41,926 nucleotides of DNA, taken from assembly GCA_031404015.1 (NCBI GenBank), contig JANNGT010000359.1, positions 1-41,926 of the forward strand, given 5' to 3'. A program made the position numbers and the translations under genes. The notes under the pieces are model-generated. The model was given only the letters and a program-made list of their open reading frames with translations, ran no database searches and was not told the DNA's origin. This document shows, piece by piece, positions 8,754 through 18,955 of the stretch (within the stretch, counting starts at the first letter, position 1; the number at the start of each line of letters is the position of its first letter). Source of the stretch: RPQJ01 sp031404015 (lineage in GTDB: Bacteria; Pseudomonadota; Gammaproteobacteria; Steroidobacterales; Steroidobacteraceae).

Positions 8754-9137
8754 TCACTTCGGAGTCTTGGCAGCGAACGCCTTCTTTTCTACGTTCCAGC
8801 GGTCGACCAGGGCCTGCAGTTCATCGAGTGCCGAGTTGTGCTTCTTGGCATGGATGGTCTCGACCGAGACTTTCTTTTCCGCCAACTGGGGGTCGGCCGG
8901 GTCGAGGGCAGTCAGTTGCTCGTCCTGATCCTTGTCCAGGCACGGCAGGTACACTTCCTGCACGCTCTTGGCGTAATCCTTCACCAGGGCTTGTGCCGCA
9001 AGCATCTCCTCCTTCGTCGCGGACGTGCCATTCGGCAGGGCCTGCGGCGCCTGGGGATAGACGCAGGTAGCGGATTGGGCGGCAGCGCTCAAGGCCAGCA
9101 GGGCCGGGGCGAACGCAAGGGCGGTCAGCATTTTCAT
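8754..9137 (-). CDS. Small exported protein of unknown function
   Basis: I do not recognise a family. The product is 127 residues with a clear Sec signal peptide (MKMLTALAFAPALLALSAAAQSA, cleavage expected near residue 22). This leaves a periplasmic protein of about 105 residues with two cysteines (about residues 25 and 65) that could form a disulfide. The mature part is charged and mostly helical by appearance, with LDKDQDEQL and a lysine-rich end. A GAGGTT stretch nine bases before the ATG is a plausible ribosome-binding site. It lies 31 bases upstream of moeA on the same strand and may be co-transcribed. Whether it has any link to molybdenum is unknown. Confidence 0.75.
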   Translation of the reverse strand: MKMLTALAFAPALLALSAAAQSATCVYPQAPQALPNGTSATKEEMLAAQALVKDYAKSVQEVYLPCLDKDQDEQLTALDPADPQLAEKKVSVETIHAKKHNSALDELQALVDRWNVEKKAFAAKTPK

Positions 9138-9359
9138 GTCGTTGGAACCTCGAAAGTACCAGTAGGACGCGGGGGCCTGCCGGTACGGCCGGCGACACGC
9201 GGACCAGCACTATACCGCAGCCTCCGGCCCATTCGAGCCGGACCGGTCCGTAAACAGGCTACAGACACGGTCGGCGCATGCCGGGGGCATTGGCAGGGGG
9301 CGGTGCGTTCGTGTCCAATGCGTGCCTTGGCCTGAAATCCGTCCCTGGAAGACCTTACG

Positions 9360-10901
<1,542 letters not shown>

Positions 10902-10925
10902 CGCTAAACTTCATTTACCTTACGC

Positions 10926-11002
10926 GCGGCCGTAGCTCAGCTGGATAGAGCATCAGGCTTCGAACCTGAGGGTCGGGGGTTCGAATCCCTCCGGCCGCGC
11001 CA
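10926..11002 (+). tRNA. tRNA-Arg (anticodon UCG)
   Basis: The 77-base sequence folds into a full cloverleaf. The acceptor GCGGCCG pairs with CGGCCGC, followed by discriminator G and an encoded CCA. The D stem is GCTC/GAGC. The anticodon stem TCAGG/CCTGA holds the loop CTTCGAA with anticodon TCG (reads CGA and probably other CGN arginine codons). The T loop TTCGAAT sits on a five-pair stem with one G-U. TAAACT about 16 bases upstream may be the -10 box. The next gene starts only 17 bases after the CCA. Confidence 0.97.
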
Positions 11003-11019
11003 TCAACCGTTAGTACCGG

Positions 11020-13104
11020 ATGCCGAACAAGAAACTTTCCTTGCTGCTGCGGACCGCGATTGCGCTGCAGCTGTGCCCGATCATTGCCGTCGCCTCTGAC
11101 GCCAACGCGGGCCTCGAAGTCATCACCGTCACTGCGCAGAAAGTCAGCGAGGACCTGCAGAAGACCGCTGCGGCGATCACGGCGATTTCCGGCGCGCAGC
11201 TGGTCATGGCCGGTGCCAATGACATCCGCGCGATCCAGAACCTGATGCCGTCGGTGCGCTTCATGGCCGAAAACGCCTCGACCGAACTCTACATCCGCGG
11301 CGTCGGTTCGACGCTCGACCTGCCGAACATCGAGCCGCCCAACGCCTTCAACTTCAACGGCGTGTACATCCCACGCGAAGGCACCAGCGTTGGCCTTTTC
11401 GACATCGCCTCGGTCGAGTTGCTGCCCGGCCCGCAGGGCACGCTGTACGGCCGCGCGGCGCTGGGCGGCGCGGTCAATGTTGAATTCAACCGGCCCACGC
11501 AGGAACTCGAGACGAGTGGCTTGCTCGAGGTGGGCAACTATGCGCTGCTGCACGGCACGATCGTGCAGAACCTGCCGGTGTCGGAGCAGCTCGCGCTGCG
11601 CGGGGCGTTCGATTACGTCCAGCGTGACGGGTACCTGGCGACGGGTGCCGAATCGCAGGATGACTACGCGGGTCGGCTTGCGGCGTTCTACACGCCCACC
11701 GCCGACCTCGACATCTACGTCTGGTTGCACGGCGCGAAGAAGGACGGCAAGTCACCCAACCTCGTCCGCCGTGGCTACAACGGCGGCACGTTCGATGGCA
11801 ATCCGAACGCATTCAACACCAGCGACCCGTGGGACGATCGCATCGATCCGGGGGCGCCGACGGCATCGCCGCAGGACTACGAAAACATGGTGCTCGGTGC
11901 GCAGGTCGACTGGGACCTGGGCGACGTCAAACTCACGTACATCCCGGGCTACTTCTACCTCGACTGGGCCGCGGACTACTGGCTCGAGAACATTCCGGCG
12001 CTGCTCACGGCGCATTACAACCAGGTCACCAACGAGTTGCGCGTCGCGAGCGACACCGACTCGCCGTTGCAGTGGCTCGGCGGCCTGTACGTCTATCAGG
12101 TGACGAATTCCGGCGACTTCATCGCCGGCGGATTTCCACTCTCGCAGATCTCGCGCAACCGGCTGGAGGGTTACGCTGCCTTCGGCGAGGCGACGTATTC
12201 GGTCACCGATGCGGTGCGAGTCATCGCAGGTGCCCGTTTCAGCTGGGACCAGCGGGAGGGCAGGGGCCAGACAGCGTTCGGGCAGCCCTTCACCGCCGAT
12301 GAGGAATACGACAACGTCGACTGGAAGTTGGGGCTGGAGGTCGACCTGGGCGCGACAGCGATGGCGTACGCGACGATCCAGACGGGATACCAGCCAGGAA
12401 CGTATAACGCGTTCCCCGCAACGCCGACGCAGTCGAACCTGGTCGAATCAGCGACGATGACGGCGTACACAACCGGTATCAAGACCCGGTTTCTCGACGA
12501 TCGCCTCCAGGTCAACGACGAACTCTTCTACTACGACTACGCCGACCTGCTGGTGCAATCGTTCAACTTGAACACGGCTCTGCTCACGACCTTCAATGCC
12601 GCGCAGACGACCATCTGGGGCAACCAGCTCGACGTGCTGTTCATGCCGACGGCCCGCGACCGGCTCAACCTGTCGGTCGGGTACCTCAATGCGGAGTACG
12701 ACGATTTCACCGTGCCGGCCAACGTCAACATCGGCATCCCGAATCGCGACTTCGGCGGTTACCCGTTGCAGAACGCGCCGGAGTGGACGGTCACCGCGGG
12801 TTACCAGCATGAGGTTGTCGTCGGGCCCGGCCGCGTGCTCGCCCGCGTCGAGACGCGCTACGAGGATTCATTCTGGGGTACGTTCGCGCAGTTCCGCGGC
12901 ACCGAGCAGCAGGACTACTTGAAAACCGACGCGTCGGTCACGTACTACGCGCCGGGCGACCGCTGGAGCCTCGGGCTGTGGGTGAAAAACATCGAGAACG
13001 AAGCCGTGCTCGCTGCGGCGACCACTGGCCAGTTCGGGCCGTATGCAGACGTGTTCCTCGAGCCGCCGCGCACCTGGGGCGCCCGCTTCACGTTCAACTT
13101 GTGA
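11020..13104 (+). CDS. TonB-dependent receptor
   Basis: This 694-residue protein is a TonB-dependent outer-membrane transporter. After a signal peptide ending near residue 25-30 comes a TonB-box-like EVITVTAQ. The plug domain follows, with LPGPQGTLYGRAALGGAVNV, the usual plug motif, near residues 130-160. The rest is a beta-barrel of alternating aromatic strands, closing with an aromatic-rich end (WGARFTFNL). It is somewhat shorter than many members of the family. No ligand can be assigned. The ATG has only a weak Shine-Dalgarno and lies 17 bases after the tRNA with no visible terminator, so it may be read on the tRNA transcript. Its 3' end overlaps the convergent sulfotransferase by 11 bases. 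Confidence 0.9.
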   Translation: MPNKKLSLLLRTAIALQLCPIIAVASDANAGLEVITVTAQKVSEDLQKTAAAITAISGAQLVMAGANDIRAIQNLMPSVRFMAENASTELYIRGVGSTLDLPNIEPPNAFNFNGVYIPREGTSVGLFDIASVELLPGPQGTLYGRAALGGAVNVEFNRPTQELETSGLLEVGNYALLHGTIVQNLPVSEQLALRGAFDYVQRDGYLATGAESQDDYAGRLAAFYTPTADLDIYVWLHGAKKDGKSPNLVRRGYNGGTFDGNPNAFNTSDPWDDRIDPGAPTASPQDYENMVLGAQVDWDLGDVKLTYIPGYFYLDWAADYWLENIPALLTAHYNQVTNELRVASDTDSPLQWLGGLYVYQVTNSGDFIAGGFPLSQISRNRLEGYAAFGEATYSVTDAVRVIAGARFSWDQREGRGQTAFGQPFTADEEYDNVDWKLGLEVDLGATAMAYATIQTGYQPGTYNAFPATPTQSNLVESATMTAYTTGIKTRFLDDRLQVNDELFYYDYADLLVQSFNLNTALLTTFNAAQTTIWGNQLDVLFMPTARDRLNLSVGYLNAEYDDFTVPANVNIGIPNRDFGGYPLQNAPEWTVTAGYQHEVVVGPGRVLARVETRYEDSFWGTFAQFRGTEQQDYLKTDASVTYYAPGDRWSLGLWVKNIENEAVLAAATTGQFGPYADVFLEPPRTWGARFTFNL

Positions 13105-15115
13105 GCGGCGCCGCCGGATACGCGTCCAGCACCGGGCCGAGCGCAGACTTGAGCGGGTCGAGCCATAGCTCGTAATTGCGCCATTGGTCGACTCCGTCGC
13201 GGAAGATCGGCTGACGCACCTGCTCGGAGCTCGCCGTGCGGACGGCGCGCTCGTTCTCGTAAAAGCGCAGGCACGCGTCCTCGAACGGCAGCCCGCAGTA
13301 CTCGAGCAGGCGACGCACTTCGGTTTCGGTGTCGTCCACCATGCGCTCGTAGATCACGCGGTGCACGCGACCTGGCAACACCATGTCGAAGTGCGCCATC
13401 AGGGCGACATAATCGGCGTAGTAGCGGCCGATGTCGTCGAGCGAGTACGTGAAATTCTGGCCACGCGCAAAGTGCTGCTTGAAATTCGAGAAGCAACAGC
13501 TGAGCGGATGTCGCCGCGTGTCGATGATCCTGGCGTTGGGCAGCATCAGGTGGATCAATCCGACGTGCGCCCAGTTGTTCGGCATCTTGTCGATGAAATA
13601 AGGGGCACCGGTCTTGCGCTGCACGCGTGTCTGGGTGAGGTAACGCTGCCCTAGTTCGAGCAGGTCCTGCGCATCCAGCGTCGCGAGCACCTCGGGGTAC
13701 TTCGTCGCCTCGGTGCGACGCGTGCGGCCGCTCATCTCCTTGACCATGCCGATCACGTCCGGCAGCTCCATCGTGCCTTCGATCGCCGAGTGACTGGACA
13801 GGATCTGCTCGACGAGCGTCGAGCCCGACCGCGGCAGCCCCACGACGAATATCGGATCGGGCGCTGCGCACCCGTGCCCGCGACGGGCGGCAATGAAGTC
13901 CGGCGTGTACAGCGCGCGGGCACGTTGCACGCTGTCACTGATCGTGACGCTGTCGTACGGCACCAGCAGCTTGCGCAAGCGATTGCCTTCGGCGTAATGC
14001 TCGAACGACTCGGCATAGTCGCGCGCATCTTCCATGGCCTTGCCGAGCGCAAAGTGGAAATGGAAGCGGTCTTCCTGCGCCAGGTCGTCGCGCTCGAGCT
14101 GGGCGCGCATCGCCGTGACGTCGTCGGACGTGAACCGGACTGTTTTCAGGTTGGCGAGGCTCCAGTAGGCCTCGCCCAGGTGCGGCTCGAGCGCAATCGA
14201 CTTGCGATAGGCGGCAATGGATTCGTCCTGCCGGCCCGACGTCTTCAAAGCGTGGCCATGGCTCAGCCACACCCTGCCTTGCAGCGGATACTCCTGCAGC
14301 AGTTCCTGGTACAGGGCGATCGCCGTGTCGTATTCGCCGACACGCGCCAGCACGGCGGCTCGCAGGTTGCGGTAGCTGGGACTGCGCGGCTCCGCCGTGA
14401 GCAACTGGTCGAGCTGTGCCAGGGCATCCACCGGCTTGTTGTTGCGGTGGAGCACGACGGCGTAGTTATAGCGCGCTGCCTTGAAGCCCGGCGCCAGTTC
14501 CAGGCACCGACTCAGCAGGTTCTCCGCATCCGGGTAGCGCCCGATGCGCGAAGCAATTTCGGCCAGCATGCGGATCGCCGCAACATCGGTGGGGAACTGC
14601 ATGAGGTGGTTGCGCAGCAGCGGCTCGGCCACGGCGATGCGCCCTTCGGCCAGCGCGTGCGCAGGTTCCACCAGGCGCGGATCGCGCGTCGAATTGCGGA
14701 CGTGATTGGCATACGCCTGGTCGGCACTGGCCGTGTCGCCCATCGCATGCAGGTGATCGCCCAGCGCGCGCCAGGCGTCAGCCAGCGTGGGCTGCAGGCG
14801 GACGGCGCGACGCAGGGCTTCGACGGCTTCACCGCCGCGGCGCGCATCACCGAGCGCGAGACCCAGTTCCAGGTGCGCGGCGGCCCAGCGCGGTTGCGCG
14901 GCCGTGAGGGGCTCGAGTAGACCTAAGGCGGCGTCGGTCTCGTGCAGTCGTCGATGGGCCGTGGCCAGCAACAACGTGGCTGCACGATGCCCGGGGACTG
15001 CAAGCAGTATCTCGCGCGCCTGTTCCACCGCCAGACGCGGCTGGCTCGCCAGCAGCTTTTCTGCGTGGGCCAGTGCCACGTCCAACGTACCCACGGGGTC
15101 CGGCCCGAGCGTCAT
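13094..15115 (-). CDS. TPR-repeat sulfotransferase
   Basis: The 673-residue protein combines about 400 residues of tetratricopeptide repeats with a C-terminal PAPS-dependent sulfotransferase domain. The 5'-phosphosulfate loop is VVGLPRSGSTLVEQILSSH near residues 419-437. The 3'-phosphate-binding region DTRRHPLSCCFSNF lies near 530. The domain resembles the protein/peptide sulfotransferase type, but the acceptor is unknown. The ATG at 15115 is chosen because GGAAGA lies six bases before it; an ATG at 15169 would add 18 residues and overlap the divergent gene. The stop overlaps the convergent TonB receptor by 11 bases. Such receptor and TPR-sulfotransferase pairs are familiar in proteobacterial genomes, but their joint role is not established to my knowledge. 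Confidence 0.88.
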   Translation of the reverse strand: MTLGPDPVGTLDVALAHAEKLLASQPRLAVEQAREILLAVPGHRAATLLLATAHRRLHETDAALGLLEPLTAAQPRWAAAHLELGLALGDARRGGEAVEALRRAVRLQPTLADAWRALGDHLHAMGDTASADQAYANHVRNSTRDPRLVEPAHALAEGRIAVAEPLLRNHLMQFPTDVAAIRMLAEIASRIGRYPDAENLLSRCLELAPGFKAARYNYAVVLHRNNKPVDALAQLDQLLTAEPRSPSYRNLRAAVLARVGEYDTAIALYQELLQEYPLQGRVWLSHGHALKTSGRQDESIAAYRKSIALEPHLGEAYWSLANLKTVRFTSDDVTAMRAQLERDDLAQEDRFHFHFALGKAMEDARDYAESFEHYAEGNRLRKLLVPYDSVTISDSVQRARALYTPDFIAARRGHGCAAPDPIFVVGLPRSGSTLVEQILSSHSAIEGTMELPDVIGMVKEMSGRTRRTEATKYPEVLATLDAQDLLELGQRYLTQTRVQRKTGAPYFIDKMPNNWAHVGLIHLMLPNARIIDTRRHPLSCCFSNFKQHFARGQNFTYSLDDIGRYYADYVALMAHFDMVLPGRVHRVIYERMVDDTETEVRRLLEYCGLPFEDACLRFYENERAVRTASSEQVRQPIFRDGVDQWRNYELWLDPLKSALGPVLDAYPAAPLTS

Positions 15116-15204
15116 CCAGTCTTCCCGTGTTTTGACACTGCAACGAGCGAATGAAAGACTGCCGCGCACTCAATGTCAAACGCCGCGAGGCGATTCGAGA
15201 ACAC

Positions 15205-16560
15205 ATGTTGCCAGATCAGCATCGAAGTGCAGGTTGGCTGGCCATGGGCCTGCTGTGCGCGGCTCTGCCCGCTGTGGCGGCGCAACCAATGGCGGTCGTG
15301 ACAGGCGTTCCCTACGAGGTCGACTCCGGCACGATCGCCGTGCTGTGCGGCAGCCTCATCGATGGCGTCGCGCCCGCGGCGCGAGGGCCGGCGACGGTGG
15401 TCATTCGCAACGGGCGCGTCGAGTCGGTCACCGCGGGCAGCAAGGCACCGCAGGACATCGCGGTGGTTGATCTGTCGCAGTACACCTGCCTGCCGGGCCT
15501 GATCGACATGCACACGCACCTGACCGATAGCGGGCACGAGACCGCGGACCTCAGCGTCTATTACAGGCGCACGCCGGCGGAGCAGGGCGCGATCGCACGG
15601 GAAAGCGCGCGCGCGACCTTGCAGGGCGGATTCACCGCAGTGCGTGACGTCGGCACGTACATCGCCTGGGTCGATCGCGACCTGCGTGACGCCATCAACC
15701 AGGGCAAGGCCATGGGTCCGCGCATGCAGGTCGCGGGCTTTTACCTGACCATTCCAGCGGGCGGCGGTGACCTGGTGATCCCGGGCCACGCCGAGGCGGA
15801 GATCCCACCGCAGGTGCGCATGGGCGTTGCGCGCGGGCCCGATGAGTTTCGCAGGAAGGCCGAGCTGGCCGTCGCTGGCGGCGCGGACGTACTCAAGATC
15901 ATTGCGTCGGGCGCAGTGCTCGCTTTCGGCGGCGTACCGGGCGAGCGCGAAATGTCGCCAGAAGAAATCAAGACCGTTATCGATGTGGCTCACGCCCACA
16001 AGCTCAAGGTCGCCGCACACGCGCATGGCGCGCAGTCGATCAAGGATGCCATCCTGGCGGGTGCGGACACGATCGAGCACGCGTCGCTGATCGACGACGA
16101 AGCGATCCGTCTCGCCAGGGAGCACGGCACGGCGCTGTCGATGGACGTCTACAACGGCGACTGGATCGACACCGTCGGCCGGCAGGAAAAATGGCCCGAA
16201 GAATTCCTGCGCAAGAACGTGGAGACGACCGAGGCGCAGCGCCAGGGCTTCACCAAGGCGCACGCCGCGGGCGTCGACATCGTCTACGGCACGGACGCGG
16301 CCGTGTACCCGCACGGGCTCAATGCACGCCAGTTTCCCATCATGGTCCAGCGCGGCATGACGCCGATGGAAGCGATCCAGTCCGCGACCTCGCTCGCGGC
16401 GAAGCACATGGGTTGGGACGACCGCATTGGCAGCCTGCAGCCGGGCCGCTTCGGCGACCTCATCGCGGTGAAGGGTGATCCGCTTGCCGATGTCACGCGA
16501 CTGCAGGACGTCGCGGTCGTGATCAAGGGCGGTCTCGTCTTCAAGCGCCCCGCGGAGTGA
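15205..16560 (+). CDS. Exported amidohydrolase (Xaa-Pro dipeptidase/imidazolonepropionase-like)
   Basis: The product, 451 residues from the ATG at 15205, has a hydrophobic signal peptide (GWLAMGLLCAALPAVAA) and is probably periplasmic. The amidohydrolase metal-binding set is present. HTH in GLIDMHTHLTDSG lies near residue 103, the bridging lysine in VLKIIASGA near 230, histidines in AHAHG near 271 and IEHAS near 290, and the aspartate in YGTDAAVY near 362. Members of this group cleave Xaa-Pro/Xaa-Arg dipeptides or cyclic amides, so a peptide-type substrate is likely but not proven. An in-frame ATG at 15151 would add 18 polar residues before the signal peptide and is less likely. The stop overlaps the next start (GTGA). 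Confidence 0.87.
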   Translation: MLPDQHRSAGWLAMGLLCAALPAVAAQPMAVVTGVPYEVDSGTIAVLCGSLIDGVAPAARGPATVVIRNGRVESVTAGSKAPQDIAVVDLSQYTCLPGLIDMHTHLTDSGHETADLSVYYRRTPAEQGAIARESARATLQGGFTAVRDVGTYIAWVDRDLRDAINQGKAMGPRMQVAGFYLTIPAGGGDLVIPGHAEAEIPPQVRMGVARGPDEFRRKAELAVAGGADVLKIIASGAVLAFGGVPGEREMSPEEIKTVIDVAHAHKLKVAAHAHGAQSIKDAILAGADTIEHASLIDDEAIRLAREHGTALSMDVYNGDWIDTVGRQEKWPEEFLRKNVETTEAQRQGFTKAHAAGVDIVYGTDAAVYPHGLNARQFPIMVQRGMTPMEAIQSATSLAAKHMGWDDRIGSLQPGRFGDLIAVKGDPLADVTRLQDVAVVIKGGLVFKRPAE

Positions 16561-17435
16561 CCTTGGCATCGCGTCATGCGACGGATCCCTTGCACGGGCC
16601 AGCACTCACGGGTGAAATGCTCCGGCTCGCGCCGAACGTACTGCGGATCGTTGCGCCGAATCCCGGTCCGCTGACGGGGCCTGGCACCAACACGTACGTC
16701 ATCGGCACTGGCCCGGTGTTCGTCGTCGTGGATCCTGGTCCCGCCGACGCGATGCACATCGAGCGCATCTTCACGGTGACCGGCGCCAACATCAGCCATG
16801 TGCTGTGCACGCACTCGCACCCGGATCATTCTCCCGGCGCCGCGGCGATCAAGGCGCGCACGCAGGCCGTCGTACTCGGCCGCGCCGCGCCCGACGACGG
16901 GCATCAGGATGAATCGTACCGGCCCGACGCACCACTCGAAGATGGCGCGGCCATCGAGACAGCCGGCAGCCGTATCCGCGTGCTGCATACGCCGGGGCAC
17001 GCCTCGAATCACGTTTGCCTGCTGCTCGAGCCGGAAGGCTGGCTGTTGACCGGAGACCATCTCATGAACGGTTCGACGGTGGTGATCCTGCCGCCGGACG
17101 GTTCGATGCGGCTCTATCTGGAATCGCTGCGGCGTCTGCGCGCGCTGCCGCTCAATGCATTGCTGCCGGGGCATGGCGCCGTGATGCCGGATCCCCGCGG
17201 CGAAATCGATCGCGTGATCGCGCATCGTCTGCAACGAGAGGCGAAGGTCATCGACGGCCTCGTGCAGCTGGGGCCAGCAGCGACACTCGATGCGCTGGTG
17301 CCGGTCGTTTATGCCGATACGCCAGTCGCCCTGCATCCGCTCGCGCGCTATTCGCTGCTGGCGCACCTGCAGAAACTGCAGGAAGAACACCGCGTCAGGC
17401 AGGATGGCGGCGGCTGGACGTGGCTCGCAGCGTGA
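16557..17435 (+). CDS. Metallo-beta-lactamase-fold hydrolase (LACTB2-like)
   Basis: The 292-residue protein has the MBL-fold zinc motif THSHPDHS (about residues 84-91) and the further ligands in HTPGHASNH and TGDHLMNGS, followed by LLPGHG. The N-terminal segment NPGPLTGPGTNTYVIG is typical of the LACTB2-like/hydroxyacylglutathione-hydrolase-like branch. The C-terminal LLAHLQKLQEEHRV winged-helix-like tail also fits that branch. The substrate is unknown; endoribonuclease and thioesterase activities both occur in relatives. The start is probably GTG at 16557, overlapping the amidohydrolase stop. The stop in turn overlaps the following ABC ATPase, so the three genes form one translationally coupled unit. 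Confidence 0.85.
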   Translation: MTLASRHATDPLHGPALTGEMLRLAPNVLRIVAPNPGPLTGPGTNTYVIGTGPVFVVVDPGPADAMHIERIFTVTGANISHVLCTHSHPDHSPGAAAIKARTQAVVLGRAAPDDGHQDESYRPDAPLEDGAAIETAGSRIRVLHTPGHASNHVCLLLEPEGWLLTGDHLMNGSTVVILPPDGSMRLYLESLRRLRALPLNALLPGHGAVMPDPRGEIDRVIAHRLQREAKVIDGLVQLGPAATLDALVPVVYADTPVALHPLARYSLLAHLQKLQEEHRVRQDGGGWTWLAA

Positions 17436-18955
17436 GTCGGGCCACGCCGGAACGCGACCGGCTGCAGCGCATCGAACTGGTCAACGCGAGCGTGCGTCTC
17501 GGCTCGCACTGGGCGTTGCGAGACGTTTCCTTCGATGTGCGCGCAGGTGAGCGCTGGTTGCTGCTGGGGGCGAATGGCGCCGGCAAGACGGTGCTGCTGA
17601 AACTGCTGCGCGGCGACCTGTGGCCCACGCCGACCGGTCGCGAGTCGCGTCGCTACCATCTGCGCGGGGGCGAGGTACTGGACCAACCGCAGTTTGCGAC
17701 CGATCGCATCGCCTACCTCGGCCCGGAGCGGCAGGATCGCTACGAGCGTTACGAGTCGGAGCTCAGTGTCGCGCAAGTGGTGCTGACCGGGTACTACGAT
17801 TCGGACTTTCCATTGCAACCCGCGACACGTGCGCAATCGCGTCGCATCGACTACGTCTTGCAGCAGGTCCAGCTTGCCGGCTTGCGCGAGCGAGCGTTTC
17901 GTTCGTTGTCGTACGGGCAGCGCCGCCGCGTTTTGCTGGCGCGCGCGGTGGTGCGCGAGCCGGACGTGCTGTTGCTGGACGAGGCGCTGAATGGCCTTGA
18001 CCAGAATGGACGCGCGGCGTTCACGCGTGCGCTGCGTCGTATTGCGTCGCCGCGAACAGCCTGCGTCCTGAGCAGCCATCGTCGCAGCGACGCGCCTGCG
18101 GACCTTACCCACGTCGCGCGACTCGCCGCCGGTAGGATCGAACAGGTTGCGGATCTGCGTGGCGCGGGATCGAACTTAAAGGGCACCGGTGCCCCGATAC
18201 AGCGGGTCTCGGCTCACAGCGTACAAAATAGTCGGCGCACGGAAGCCGGCACTGCGCTCCTGCGGCTGCAGAACGCCGCCGTGTACCGCGGCGAGCGTCT
18301 CGTCATCGGCGCGTTCGACTGGGAGTTGCTCGGCGGGCAGCACTGGCATGTGCGTGGCGCCAACGGCGCGGGTAAATCGACCTTGATCGCCGTGCTGTAC
18401 GGTGATCTCTGGCCCGCACACGGCGGCCTGCGCGTGCGGCGCTGGCCCGTCAATGACGACTGGAAGGCGCGCGTGGGTCTGGTGTCGCCCGAGTTGCAGG
18501 CTGCGTACGCAGCAACCGCCAGTACGGTCGAGGAGATCGTCGCGTCGGGACTGCATGCGAGCATCGGCCTCAACGAATGGCCGAGTCCGGCGGAGCTACG
18601 GCGAGTGGGGCGCGAGTTGCGCGCCTGGGGGCTCGACGAGCATGCGGCACGACGGGCACGCGAATTGTCGTACGGTCAGTTGCGTCTCGCGCTCGTTGCA
18701 CGAGCATTTGTGCGTGCGCGCCGTCTGTACCTGCTCGACGAGCCGTTCGACGGCCTGGATGCCATGGCACGCGCACGCGTGCGCGCGAGGCTGGACACCG
18801 CTGTGCAGCGAGGCGCCACGGTGGTGCTTGCGACGCACCACGCTGAGGACGTGCCGGACTACGTTGCGCGTGAACTGCGGTTGCGACGAGGCAGGCCGCC
18901 CGTCAGCGTGAGCCGCGACGCGGTCAGAGCGGGAGCGTCGCCTCGTAGACGATGA
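17432..18955 (+). CDS. Tandem ABC ATPase, ModF-like
   Basis: The 507-residue protein contains two complete ABC ATPase domains and no membrane segment. Domain 1 has Walker A GANGAGKT near residue 46, signature SYGQRRR near 160 and Walker B VLLLDEALNGLD near 180. Domain 2 has Walker A GANGAGKS near 309, signature SYGQLRLALVARAF near 412, Walker B LYLLDEPFDGLD near 432 and an H-loop histidine in ATHHAED. The order and the WHVRGANGAGKS wording resemble ModF/PhrA proteins, whose role is unclear. There is no permease or binding protein nearby. The start GTG overlaps the MBL-hydrolase stop (GTGA). The 3' end overlaps the convergent PhzF gene by 32 bases. Confidence 0.85.
   Translation: MSRATPERDRLQRIELVNASVRLGSHWALRDVSFDVRAGERWLLLGANGAGKTVLLKLLRGDLWPTPTGRESRRYHLRGGEVLDQPQFATDRIAYLGPERQDRYERYESELSVAQVVLTGYYDSDFPLQPATRAQSRRIDYVLQQVQLAGLRERAFRSLSYGQRRRVLLARAVVREPDVLLLDEALNGLDQNGRAAFTRALRRIASPRTACVLSSHRRSDAPADLTHVARLAAGRIEQVADLRGAGSNLKGTGAPIQRVSAHSVQNSRRTEAGTALLRLQNAAVYRGERLVIGAFDWELLGGQHWHVRGANGAGKSTLIAVLYGDLWPAHGGLRVRRWPVNDDWKARVGLVSPELQAAYAATASTVEEIVASGLHASIGLNEWPSPAELRRVGRELRAWGLDEHAARRARELSYGQLRLALVARAFVRARRLYLLDEPFDGLDAMARARVRARLDTAVQRGATVVLATHHAEDVPDYVARELRLRRGRPPVSVSRDAVRAGASPRRR

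Noticed and set aside
10985..11002. tRNA 3' end as an integration (attachment) site.
   Set aside because: I found no second copy of the 3' tRNA sequence and no integrase or mobile-element genes in the window.
17015..17431. Upstream in-frame extension of the ABC ATPase gene.
   Set aside because: It would overlap the MBL-hydrolase in another frame and encodes low-complexity sequence. The GTGA overlap at 17432 gives a natural start.
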